A DNA stretch of 64,000 bases from Terebella lapidaria (Eukaryota > Annelida > Polychaeta > Terebellida > Terebellidae). The notes beneath the pieces were generated by a model. It did not search any database. It was not told the origin of the DNA and saw nothing but the letters and a program-made list of their open reading frames with translations. How positions within the stretch are numbered: the first letter of the stretch is position 1; every line of letters begins with the position of its first letter. Shown piece by piece: positions 25,701 through 36,336 of the stretch. The position numbers were made by a program, and so were the translations under genes. The stretch covers positions 32,407,119 to 32,471,118 of the forward strand of contig OX424559.1 in assembly GCA_949152475.1 (NCBI GenBank), written 5' to 3'.

Positions 25701-26632
25701 TGGACTATTTTTCAAAATACACGGACACATTCCCGCTCCGACGCCATACGGCCAAAAATGTCGCTGATGTCTTGGTGAATCGCTGGATCGTGTACCACGG
25801 AGTACCGAAAGCCATTCACAGCGATCAAGGAACGGAATTTGAGTTGTCATTATTTTGGAGTGTTGTATGCCTTCTGGGCGCTAAGAAAATTCGGACCACG
25901 CCCTACCGACTATTCGTCAGTGACCGTGGAAATGACTGGGATCTGCACTTACCATATGTACTCATGGCGTACCGCACCTCGGTGCATTCTTCTACTGGGT
26001 GTACACCACACCTGATGGTATACGGACATGAATGCAATTTGCCTGTTGACTTGATGTTTCCAACGTACGACCCCGAACCGCTACCTCCATGCGGACCCGA
26101 ATACGTCGAGTATCTCCGAACTGCTATCAGAGCTGCCCATGGGTTTGCGCAAGACCACCTACAAAAGGCTGCAACCTGTCAGAAAATGGGATATGACGCA
26201 CATGCGAAATCTCGCCCTCAGTTCCAGCCGGGAGAGTTGGTACGATATTACTATCTGCCCCTCACACAGAACAATAAATTCGCTCGACCCTGGACTGGAC
26301 CCTGGAAAGTCCTGGAACGCGTCACTGAGGTAGACTATCGAATTGCACTAGTCTCAAATCTACGAAATACTCGAGTCGTCCATCTTGACGTCATAAAACC
26401 GTACGAAGGCGACGCACAAGTGCTGAACTTTCACAATCAAGTCGTATCGCTACCTGAGTCGTCAAGCAGTACGGACTCCCAGACTGAACCAGCTAACGAT
26501 CCCCTGGGGCTCCTCAAGGAATTCCTCTACCCCTGGGATGTCACCGTACAAGACAAGCCGTCAGAAACAGATCGGACTACCGAAACTGGTACTACGTCAT
26601 CACCCGCCAGTCTTAGAAATACCCCAACCTGA
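22738..26632 (+). pseudogene. pol: pol, copy C: protease to full-length integrase (broken)
   Basis: This is the most complete pol. It carries the same protease, RT and RNase H defects as copies A and B. The integrase reads in one frame from 25,025 to 26,632 apart from a TGA at 25,673-25,675. It has an HHCC zinc finger (about 25,424-25,560), a first catalytic Asp in ALDILD (about 25,637) and the second in HSDQG (25,817-25,831). It also has a GPY/F-like module (PWTGPWKVLERV, about 26,290) and a chromo-less tail. Between TTPY (ending 25,906) and RLFVSD the block that normally carries the catalytic Glu is missing, in frame. Without it strand transfer cannot occur. Frames between RNase H and integrase hold further stops (18,517 and 18,535 in copy A numbering). 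Confidence 0.9.
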
Positions 26633-28394
26633 CCGCGACGCCATCGCCAGAAACGAAGATCGCGTAAGTCGAACTCTGGTACTTCACAGCAAGCGCCAAA
26701 AACCAGCGGACCTAAACCCGTGATTGCTACAGACTCATCTACAAGCGAGGCTACGCCCCAGCCTGCCCCGTACAGTCGACCTAAACACACGATTTGCCGC
26801 CCAGCCCGGTTTAGATGACCACGGCTGTGCTAAGGGACTGATTTCTACCATGATGAATATAAGCTTGTCTATTTGACTATGATGTCATATCACCCCAAAT
26901 ATACTTTTATAATATAATAATATTATGTACATATTCATTGCAATAACCATTTTTATGTACTGATGTCAGTGAGGCAGGGGAATGCCCTTACAGGAAGCAG
27001 GAGTCAATTATGAACAACCCTCTGCATTCCAACGCGCGACCTGTCATCCCATTCATTGAAAATTACGCAACGCGCCACGGCCGGGCCGCCCAGATCACCC
27101 CTGTCACCCCCTCACTAAAATAATCGCGTTTCCTTCATCTACGGCACTGGATGAAAATGAACGGACTGAACAAACTTCTGAGAGCATTGTATTTATACTT
27201 TAACAATTACACGAATAGTGATCGTCTGTTACAACCAACTCGATCAAACAGTTTATTGTGTGCTAATTGTGAAGATAAGGAACGGACTAATTGAAAGAGG
27301 TCACCAGGGAAACAAGTAGCGCAAATAAACACTGAAGCCGCCCGCGGCACCTCCATAAAAACTTTCCCAGCTAATTACCATATTGAGTGGAAGCACGCAA
27401 AAGGTGCAGTAAATTTGACTGTATGCTCGAAAGACAGAAGTTTGATACGGACTATGGAAAATAGAGCAGCTGTGTGCTAACCTACTGCCCCCCATGACTG
27501 GTGTGATGAACCAGAGCTTTGATGTACATGCGTTGCCTAGGTGATGGACCGCCCCCTCTATGCACGACTGAGAGCCGAGATGAATCAAGCGAACGTAAAA
27601 AACGTATACAGGAGAACTCCAGCCTGCGGTCACTCCAGAAATGTGGTCAACCCATGCATTGTGGTCAGATGCATTGGTCCCGAACGCCAGCATAGGCATT
27701 TACATGTTAAGGTTACTCCTATAATGTGGCCACTCCCCTTATCCACAATGCGGTCAGTGAATCTGGTCCCAAAAGCCCATAAAATCACACAATACGGCCA
27801 CCAAGCAGCCAACATCCTCTTCTTCCCCCCCCCCCTTCCCCCAAACTCACTGAAGCGGTCAATTGAACATTAGCCTCATGCGGCCAGCCGTCTGTATGTC
27901 TTCATTCACCGATGCGGTCAGCTGAACATCTACATTAGCCAAGAGCAGCAGGCCGACCGGCTGTCTGTGTGTCACTTCTTCACACCTCTCTTCTCTTGGC
28001 TTACACAAACGTTGATAAACAAACACAAGTAGATTTGTCAGCAAAGATGTTGCCTCACATATCTGTTTAATCATGTGGAACGAATGTATAAATATCCCGC
28101 ATAGACAATAGAATGAGCGCACCCCCCGATTGTGGAAAAACCCGCGAAAAGACACTGTCAGCACCTTGCGTGTGTACGAATGCCAGAAAAGTGGAAAGTT
28201 TTAGAAGTGGGTCATTCTGGCTCCGGACACTGGAGAGAAAACATCACGCGGCTAGAGTGTTGTATTAACAGTGTTTCAAAGACTGGTAACAATATCTTGA
28301 ACGAACACTTAGTACGGCAATTGAACGGACTAATGAGGAGTATTGTTTCACGGACTTTGTGAAGAATTTCAATACAAATCTATTGAAATAAGCA
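26633..28394 (+). other. Non-coding spacer after pol, copy C
   Basis: 1.76 kb without a credible coding frame. It starts with a short pol-like GC-rich stretch, then an AT-rich block (26,870-26,955). It holds a cluster of TGYGGTCA octamers (27,625-27,920) and a C-homopolymer run (about 27,826-27,835). The same spacer follows integrase copy D. Its position between pol and the 3' ORFs suggests an untranslated or regulatory segment of the element, or an old insertion that was later carried along. Confidence 0.6.
27625..27920 (+). repeat. TGYGGTCA octamer cluster
   Basis: Exact TGYGGTCA occurs at 27,625, 27,642, 27,660, 27,749 and 27,913, with near matches AGCGGTCA (about 27,854) and TGCGGCCA (about 27,879). 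Spacing is irregular. The cluster is repeated in the second spacer at about 30,935-31,230. Confidence 0.6.
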
Positions 28395-29942
28395 GTCTTG
28401 TCTCGGATGATCTCAATACGCCAAGCCGCACGTGTGCGAGCGTTGGATGTGAAATTGAGCGGACAGAAATGGTTATCGGACTATTCCACTGCCGATATTG
28501 TCGCCGCCCAGCAAGTCGACCCCAGCGTCGGAGTCGTGCGACTATGGGTATTGAACGGTACGAAACCCACGTCAAAAGAAGTCGCCCGCTATGGCGAGGA
28601 AATGAAAACTCTGGTTTCACGATGGACTTTGTTAGCGCTACAGGACGGAGTTCTCATACGAAATACCAAGCCGGACCCAGCTGGTCGGACTGTCGTACAA
28701 ACTGTGTTACCTGCGGCATTACGAACGGTGGTTCTACACCAACTCCACGACCTCAAGGTCGTAGGCCACCTCGGAATACAGCGGACTGTTGAGAGAGTAA
28801 AGCGCCGGTTTTACTGGCCATGTCTCGCCTTGGATGTTGCCCGCTGGTGCGCCCGCTGCCCGCAGTGTGTGTCACGAAAAGGAAAGCCAGCGCCCAAGAA
28901 ATTGCCTCTAACGCAACTACCGACTGGGGCGCCATTTGACCGTATAGCGTTGGATATCCTAGATACCCACAAAGTTACCGAATGAGGTCACAGGTACATT
29001 CTTGTCATATTGGACTATTTTTCAAAATACACGGACACATTCCCGCTCTGCCGCCATACGGCCAAAAATGTCGCTGATGTCTTGGTGAATCGCTGGATCG
29101 TGTACCACGGAGTACCGAAAGCCATTCACAGCGATCAAGGAACGGAATTTGAGTTGTCATTATTTTGGAGTGTTGTATGCCTTCTGGGCGCTAAGAAAAT
29201 TCGGACCACGCCCTACCGACTATTCGTCAGTGACCGTGGAAATGACTGGGATCTGCACTTACCATATGTACTCATGGCGTACCGCACCTCGGTGCATTCT
29301 TCTACTGGGTGTACACCACACCTGATGGTATACGGACATGAATGCAATTTGCCTGTTGACTTGATGTTTCCAACGTACGACCCCGAACCGCTACCTCCAT
29401 GCGGACCCGAATACGTCGAGTATCTCCGAACTGCTATCAGAGCTGCCCATGGGTTTGCGCAAGACCACCTACAGAAGGCTGCAACCTGTCAGAAAATGGG
29501 ATATGACGCACATGCGAAATCTCGCCCTCAGTTCCAGCCGGGAGAGTTGGTACGATATTACTATCTGCCCCTCACACAGAACAATAAATTCGCTCGACCC
29601 TGGACTGGACCCTGGAAAGTCCTGGAACGCGTCACTGAGGTAGACTATCGAATTGCACTAGTCTCAAATCTACGAAATACTCGAGTCGTCCATCTTGACG
29701 TCATAAAACCGTACGAAGGCGACGCACAAGTGCTGAACTTTCACAATCAAGTCGTATCGCTACCTGAGTCGTCAAGCAGTACGGACTCCCAGACTGAACC
29801 AGCTAACGATCCCCTGGGGCTCCTCAAGGAATTCCTCTACCCCTGGGATGTCACCGGACAAGACAAGCCGTCAGAAACAGATCGGACTACCGAAACTGGT
29901 ACTACGTCATCACCCGCCACTCTTAGAAATACCCCAACCTGA
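28395..29942 (+). pseudogene. pol: Integrase, copy D (broken)
   Basis: A repeat of 25,085 onward with an offset of 3310 bp. It starts at an internal position of the integrase, joined to the spacer end through a shared GTC. It keeps the HHCC finger, both catalytic Asp residues, the TGA stop (28,983-28,985) and the in-frame loss of the catalytic-Glu block. It differs from copy C by roughly ten bases over 3.3 kb of integrase plus spacer. Confidence 0.88.
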
Positions 29943-31684
29943 CCGCGACGCCATCGCCAGAAACGAAGATCGCGTAAGTCGAACTCTGGTACTTCACAGC
30001 AAGCGCCAAAAACCCGCGGACCTAAACCCGTGATTGCTACAGACTCATCTACAAGCGAGGCTACGCCCCAGCCTGCCCCGTACAGTCGACCTAAACACAC
30101 GATTTGCCGCCCAGCCCGGTTTAGATGACCACGGCTGTGCTAAGGGACTGATTTCTACCATGATGAATATAAGCTTGTCTATTTGACTATGATGTCATAT
30201 CACCCCAAATATACTTTTATAATATAATAATATTATGTACATATTCATTGCAATAACCATTTTTATGTACTGATGTCAGTGAGGCAGGGGAATGCCCTTA
30301 CAGGAAGCAGGAGTCAATTATGAACAACCCTCTGCATTCCAACGCGCGACCTGTCATCCCATTCATTGAAAATTACGCAACGCGCCACGGCCGGGCCGCC
30401 CAGATCACCCCTGTCACCCCCTCACTAAAATAATCGCGTTTCCTTCATCTACGGCACTGGATGAAAATGAACGGACTGAACAAACTTCTGAGAGCATTGT
30501 ATTTATACTTTAGCAATTACACGAACAGTGATCGTCTGTTACAACCAACTCGATCAAACAGTTTATTGTGTGCTAATTGTGAAGATAAGGAACGGACTAA
30601 TTGAAAGAGGTCACCAGGGAAACAAGTAGCGCAAATAAACACTGAAGCCGCCCGCGGCACCTCCATAAAAACTTTCCCAGCTAATTACCATATTGAGTGG
30701 AAGCACGCAAAAGGTGCAGTAAATTTGACTGTATGCTCGAAAGACAGAAGTTTGATACGGACTATGGAAAATAGAGCAGCTGTGTGCTAACCTACTGCCC
30801 CCCATGACTGGTGTGATGAACCAGAGCTTTGATGTACATGCGTTGCCTAGGTGATGGACCGCCCCCTCTATGCACGACTGAGAGCCGAGATGAATCAAGC
30901 GAACGTAAAAAACGTATACAGGAGAACTCCAGCCTGCGGTCACTCCAGAAATGTGGTCAACCCATGCATTGTGGTCAGATGCATTGGTCCCGAACGCCAG
31001 CATAGGCATTTACATGTTAAGGTTACTCCTATAATGTGGCCACTCCCCTTATCCACAATGCGGTCAGTGAATCTGGTCCCAAAAGCCCATAAAATCACAC
31101 AATACGGCCACCAAGCAGCCAACATCCTCTTCTTCCCCCCCCCCCCCCTTCCCCCAAACTCACTGAAGCGGTCAATTGAACATTAGCCTCATGCGGCCAG
31201 CCGTCTGTATGTCTTCATTCACCGATGCGGTCAGCTGAACATCTACATTAGCCAAGAGCAGCAGGCCGACCGGCTGTCTGTGTGTCACTTCTTCACACCT
31301 CTCTTCTCTTGGCTTACACAAACGTTGATAAACAAACACAAGTAGATTTGTCAGCAAAGATGTTGCCTCACATATCTGTTTAATCATGTGGAACGAATGT
31401 ATAAATATCCCGCATAGACAATAGAATGAGCGCACCCCCCGATTGTGGAAAAACCCGCGAAAAGACACTGTCAGCACCTTGCGTGTGTACGAATGCCAGA
31501 AAAGTGGAAAGTTTTAGAAGTGGGTCATTCTGGCTCCGGACACTGGAGAGAAAACATCACGCGGATAGAGTGTTGTATTAACAGTGTTTCAAAGACTGGT
31601 AACAATATCTTGAACGAACACTTAGTACGGCAATTGAACGGACTAATGAGGAGTATTGTTTCACGGACTCTATTGAAATAAGCA
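29943..31684 (+). other. Non-coding spacer after pol, copy D
   Basis: Near-identical to the copy C spacer but about 20 bp shorter near its end (31,670, compared with 28,357-28,378), with a longer C run at about 31,135-31,148. It continues uninterrupted into the ORF3 module, so this is the original junction and the copy C spacer end is the rearranged one. Confidence 0.6.
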
Positions 31685-31703
31685 GTCGGACTGGTGAGTG
31701 TGT

Positions 31704-31719
31704 GCTCACTCACGTGAGC
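31704..31719 (+). promoter_or_regulatory. Small perfect hairpin before ORF3a
   Basis: GCTCAC (31,704-31,709), loop TCAC, GTGAGC (31,714-31,719), ending 11 bases before an ATG at 31,731. Its role is unknown; it lies in the presumed leader of the 3' coding module. Confidence 0.35.
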
Positions 31720-31730
31720 GAAGACGAACT

Positions 31731-32934
31731 ATGTCGAACAATGAAGCGGCATCTGATGCCGACAATAACGGACAGCCATAACCCGTAAGGATAGTGGAGG
31801 CTGGGGATGAGCCGGAACATCCCATCGTAATTGGAGAACCGGCGTCCGGCCGCCGGAGCATCGGGAACCGCTTCCCCTATTTCGGACCTGATCGCCGTAT
31901 CTGATACGGAAACGGCCGCAGGGCCTGAACCGTACATTCGCTGGAAAGTAATGGCAAAACTCGCTCAACGTGGAGAGCGCCATATGCAAAGTCCGTCATT
32001 GGACTCTATGTCGGACTTTAGCGTGCCGGACCTACAGCGCCTGGAAGAAGGCGGAAAAATTGTAGATTAGGCCAGGGCTGCCAGGGACGCAGCCAAAGCC
32101 CCGGCTAGTACTACGGACTCCGGACCTAAGCAGCTTACAGCCACGCCACCAGTGTCTGCACCTCGTCCGACCGCCGTGTCGGCTACCTCATCATCTCCGA
32201 CTACTCTGGCCGCACCCGAATGACCTCTGGCGTTGCTGCCGCACGCGTCGTCATCGCGGGGGTACTCCTCCGCCTATACGGATTTTTTCCGGACGCAGGG
32301 AAATCATGATTTCCGCGAACTACGCCAACGGATTTATCGACGCCAGGTTGATGAATTAATGGAACTCGTACCTCGTCCTCCCACACCTCACGGGACGAGT
32401 CCAATCGACTGGAATGCCATTCCGTTGTACGAACGAAATCGCCATGCCGGATACGGGCATGTCCATGACTTCTCGGTGCCGTCGACATTGAAGGAGGGTC
32501 AATTCCAGACCCTCATGCCACTGCGCCTCGGGACTGGAGGCTTCGATTGCCCCTTCTGCACCAGTGAGGAGGAATCGGAACGCAAGCGCACTTGGCCTAC
32601 GGTACCTCGCCGGGCCCCACTTCGTACTCCACAGGAACTAGATGCCCACGTACTGGCATACCATATGCCCTTCATGCGGTTTTTCGTGTGCCCCGCACGA
32701 GACGGGTATGTAACATTGGCGCAAGAGGATATGATCCAGCATATCTCTACACCTACGAACAGTCACACGGACGGATTCCCGATATTCCAACAGGGATCAC
32801 TGATGGCCTCGGCCAACATTGTTAAACGTTTTGCAACACGCTGCGGGGTGGACATGCAGACAACCCTAATTACCGCCCACCCCGCGTACCAGCGCACGTG
32901 CCGATCTTTCGACGTACTCCGGACTCTGTACTGA
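31731..32934 (+). pseudogene. ORF3a: extra 3' ORF with a zinc-finger-like motif (broken)
   Basis: I do not recognise this protein. An ATG at 31,731 starts a short frame (MSNNEAASDADNNGQP) that stops at 31,779. A different frame is then open from 31,831 to 32,934 except for TAG at 32,068 and TGA at 32,221, so one frameshift and a few nonsense codons separate it from an intact ORF of about 390-400 codons. The distal half has CPFC followed about 35 residues later by HVLAYH, a possible C2H2-type zinc site, and then a second Cys/His-containing stretch. No signal peptide or membrane segment is visible, which argues against an envelope protein. Base composition matches pol, so it belongs to the element rather than to a captured host intron-bearing gene. 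Confidence 0.6.
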
Positions 32935-32951
32935 CATTCGGAATTTGGGCG

Positions 32952-34145
32952 ATGGCGCCCGCACTAATGTCGCAGTACCCACCGAACTCTGCACCGGAAG
33001 TGCAGCTGGTATTAGATCATATCGAATTCGCCCAACTGAAAACGTGAGCGGATGAAGAGCGCGTGCAGCGCATGGTACGAGACATTCAGGTCCTGAACCG
33101 TCACATACGTTATCGAAAGCCGGGATCGTTCTATTTCGAACGCCCCATCACGTACCGGACTACGGCCATGAAGGCGACTGTACCACGACTTCGGACTTCG
33201 GCCCCACAGGCTACTGGAGATTCAACTCCTGTCCGGAACTTGCCCATGGGGGCGATACCGAAACGGCGGACTGTCGAAAGGCCAACGGCCTCCAACGTCA
33301 CGGACTACAGGGTACGGGAGGGACTCGTACCACCCCCGGACGAGTACCCGCCCTTGCCGAGTCGGCCGACGACTGAGACGGACTCAGCTAAAACAGCGGA
33401 CTCCGACAAAACCATGGACTCGAGTCAAACTTCGGACAAGGCCGAACCCATGGAAACGGCCAAGGACTCGGACGCGGTCACCAAGGAACTGCCTTCGGAG
33501 GTAGTGGCCCAAACTACTGACGCTGAGTCACCCATGGAATGCGACCAACCGCCGCCACTACGAACCATTGAGGACGAACCGGAGCCTCAACACCACCGGA
33601 CGACCGATGACGGACCGGGCTCACCAATGGAGCCCTCCTCCATACCTGGACTATGAGGAGGAACTGTTGCTGCCCGCGACTACGCTCGTCACATGACTCT
33701 ACCTGGATTGCAGGTCCTTCCAGGGATCAATCCGGACTTTGCCGAACCGCACCAGGACGACGACGCTCGTCGCCTTCCCGCCGGACTTGGCCCGCACCAG
33801 GCCTATTGGATGGACCGGATAACCCAGGCAGCGACAGACGCAGACCCGCTGCTTCTGGCGAAGGATGCCGAACACCACCTTACGTCTCTGGCACTGGCCA
33901 GTGCAGACGATATGGCTCAGCAACATTTCCGAGCCATCCGCCGCGGGTACATACTGGCCATGGGTGCCCACATACGTCAGGCGGAATATCACGCCATGTC
34001 TCTCGGATTTGGGATGGGGTCGCTTCACGAGCGACAGACCCCGGCTGCCCCGCACCCTCTCCTGGAGGAGAACCAACGACTCCGAGAGGAGCTCGTACTT
34101 CGGACAGACTAACGCGGACTTGCGGGAGGAAGTACAAGAACTTTG
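32952..34145 (+). pseudogene. ORF3b: extra 3' ORF with acidic linker and coiled coil (broken)
   Basis: Unrecognised. The ATG at 32,952, 17 bases after the ORF3a stop, opens one frame to 34,112, interrupted only by TGA at 33,045 and TGA at 33,654. A basic N-terminal part (MVRDIQVLNRHIRYRK) precedes a Pro-rich stretch. That is followed by an acidic Asp/Ser/Thr-rich linker (about 33,376-33,530) and a helical C-terminal half ending in a heptad-like segment (LLEENQRLREEL). The coiled coil seems to continue in the next frame (NADLREEVQEL) to a stop at 34,145, so a one-base shift cuts its end. Together with ORF3a it forms about 2.4 kb of additional coding sequence between pol and the 3' LTR. Confidence 0.55.
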
Positions 34146-34836
34146 AACCCGCCTTTCCACGACAATGTCCTCGCCAATGGAATCTCCCGAAATCCCAGAC
34201 GAACTCTGGACCACGATTGTGTCCGTGTTGCCGCACCTGCCGGCCGACGAGCAACGGCGGCTGATGCAACAGGCATCACCGGCCGCTCGACCTCCTGCGT
34301 CTAGGAGGCGTGATTGTCCTTCGGACTAGGTCCAAAACCCAGGTCGCAGCACCAGGATAGCTGTGACCTGTGAATGTCGTACTGTGTGTAAATGTCGTAC
34401 CATGCATATATATCGTACTGTTCATATCATGTGAATTCCTACGTGCATTACAAACTAATCCTGTTGCATTTCAGGAATTCAGACTTTAAAAATGTTCCGT
34501 TCTGCTAGAGAACGTAGAGGACTGTTGTGTTTACCATTCCAATGAAATATACACATGTGATTATTTCAATCTGTGATTTATGTGCTGATTTTAGTGTTTC
34601 ATTTTCACCTGTCGTTGTTTTAAATGTATTTGTCCAATGTGTTCATATCATCTTAGTGACTGTTGACTGACTGACTGATGACTTTATTTTGACAGATATA
34701 ATTTTTATTGTAATCATTGCTTTACCATTGTCTCACGCGGTGAATGTGTTCTCCCTTTAGGACTTTTAGCTTATCATGTTTAGAGTTTTGGACAGTTAGG
34801 TTTCGGGGAGGGTAAATTCCCAGGGGGTAATTTGAC
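34146..34836 (+). other. 3' untranslated part of the LTR element
   Basis: No coding frame. It contains iterated GTCGTACTGT-like phrases at 34,376-34,425 and a GACT-repeat stretch (about 34,660-34,680), then a G-rich tract approaching the 3' LTR. Confidence 0.6.
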
Positions 34837-34848
34837 GAAGGGGTGTTT
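34837..34848 (+). promoter_or_regulatory. Polypurine-tract-like sequence
   Basis: GAAGGGGTGTTT lies directly before the TG of the 3' LTR, where plus-strand priming occurs in LTR elements. The same ten bases GAAGGGGTGT occur three times in each pol linker (16,401, 16,455 and 16,506 in copy A). Confidence 0.5.
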
Positions 34849-35483
34849 TGTAGAATATTTATGACAGTTATCGGCCCGAAACCCCTCCCTGACACATTCT
34901 CCCACTCGACATACACGGCACAGCTTCATCACATGACTTCATACTTACCTTACGTCACCAGCACGCACCGTCCAAGCACCGCACCACATGTAAACAACTC
35001 TGCCCACGATGACACACCCCTCATTCCCTCCAATCGCAACATTTCCAGACATATAACCACGTCCACCCAGACATTACCTCACATTCGACAAATCACATGA
35101 ACTCCTGCCACACGACGCGGGAAAATACAGACATTCAGCACTTAGCCCCGCGCTTCCCCGACATTAGGTCAGATGTACTTCGAGTCGACAAGAAGTTTTG
35201 GATATATAGAGAGATAAAAAATATTGAGAGGTACACTTGAAGAACATTGAATATCTAGAAGAAATCGAACTATATTGGACTAGTATTATCGGACTATATT
35301 GTGGGATCACGAGTGAGTGTGTGAGTGACCGTGATCGTCATCGAACTTGAATCATCCAAATAAACTCCGGATTATTGTGGAAACTACGTCGAACTTCCTG
35401 TCTTGTGTTTTACGCACGACCTACATCGTACTGTACGATCTCGTCAGCGTAATAGCCGCCGGTAGTAATGCTATTCCGCCACA
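34849..35483 (+). repeat. 3' LTR
   Basis: 635 bp, TGTAGAATATTT to GCCACA, followed by TATA as before the 5' LTR. It differs from the 5' LTR at about 14 bases (about 2 percent) plus a small indel near 35,190. Confidence 0.93.
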
Positions 35484-36336
35484 TATAACCAGGGAAAATG
35501 CAATTTTATTCTCAAGAGCGTCATGAATATTCCTGACCCAACAGAACCCAATTTCCGTGTTTAACCACACAACATATTCATCAGGGCTATTTCATTGGAC
35601 CGTTCGGAGAATAAGTATTAACGATCTGGAATAGACCAGTCACATTTGAGGGGCGAACAGAATGACATGTGCAGTTTTGTGATAACCCAACCTTCTTCAA
35701 GATTGTCTGTATCATCGATCCCATCCAGCTCTTGCCCATCGGTTCGTTATGGTACCGTCATTCATCATTGAGTCTGTATGCCTTGAGGGGGTTCTGAGAC
35801 ACCCTGAGGTAACTAGCATATAACTTAGGAAGGTTGAACATAAAATTCTAGACGCCTTGACCATACATTCTTGTGTGCGAATAATCTTGTTGAGTTTGTT
35901 TGTGGCCCCCTAGGTTAATTTCGGTAGTTTCGGTTGAAAGTGCGGTTATGTACTAGGCATTTCCTTCATTATCTGTCAAAATTTGGGAGTGATCCTAATA
36001 ATTATACTCGTCCAACCCTCACGGCCTCTACGTCCGAAGTGGCAATACAGGAGGGACCAGATGCCCTCAACCAGTTGTTCAGGGGACTTATCCCACCCGC
36101 TGAAGTAGGAGCTCAGTTTCTCCATGTTGTTGTCTCCTATGGCAGGTTTGTGCATAGGCTCTGCGTGTCCGGCCTTGTAACACAGCTTTGCCTTCGCGGA
36201 GAAAATGGTATTAGCAGAGGTAAGCTCTTTGTCTTTTACGATGTTGAAGTTGTGATTGTGTGGAGGCGAAATAAGTGTCATGTGCAGTGCAGTTCAAATG
36301 TCAGTGTGGCTCTTTGGGTCAGCGGTTTTTAGGTTA
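35484..36336. other. Gene-less region
   Basis: Unique-looking sequence. A 132-codon open frame (35,934-36,332) has no recognisable motif, and I do not support it as a gene. Confidence 0.4.

Larger units (their letters stand above)
13624..35483 (+). mobile_element. Ty3/gypsy-type LTR retrotransposon, internally rearranged (21.9 kb)
   Basis: Two ~632-bp LTRs bound this element, and both run TG...CA. A PBS-like TGG follows the first LTR and a purine-rich tract precedes the second. A 4-bp TATA flanks both outer ends. The gene order gag, protease, RT, RNase H, integrase is that of Ty3/gypsy. The interior is rearranged: copy A (about 14,256-18,993), copy B (18,994-22,310), copy C (22,311-28,394) and copy D (28,395-31,684) are partial repeats joined out of order, followed by a unique 3' coding module (31,731-34,145). 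Removing the repeats would leave an element of about 12 kb, long for this class. The interior is visibly richer in GC than the flanks. Every copy has shared deletions and frame breaks, so the element is not autonomous. Confidence 0.93.

Noticed and set aside
14256..31684. Several separate gypsy elements nested in one another
   Set aside because: No additional LTRs, target duplications or PBS sequences occur between 14,256 and 34,848; junctions join coding segments directly, so internal rearrangement explains it better.
31731..34145. Envelope gene of an errantivirus-like element
   Set aside because: Position after pol fits, but there is no signal peptide, no membrane segment and no cleavage-site-like motif; the composition is Pro/Asp/Thr-rich.
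35934..36332. 132-codon open frame as a host gene
   Set aside because: No motif, no splice partner, and it runs up to the start of a dispersed repeat; chance length in this composition.
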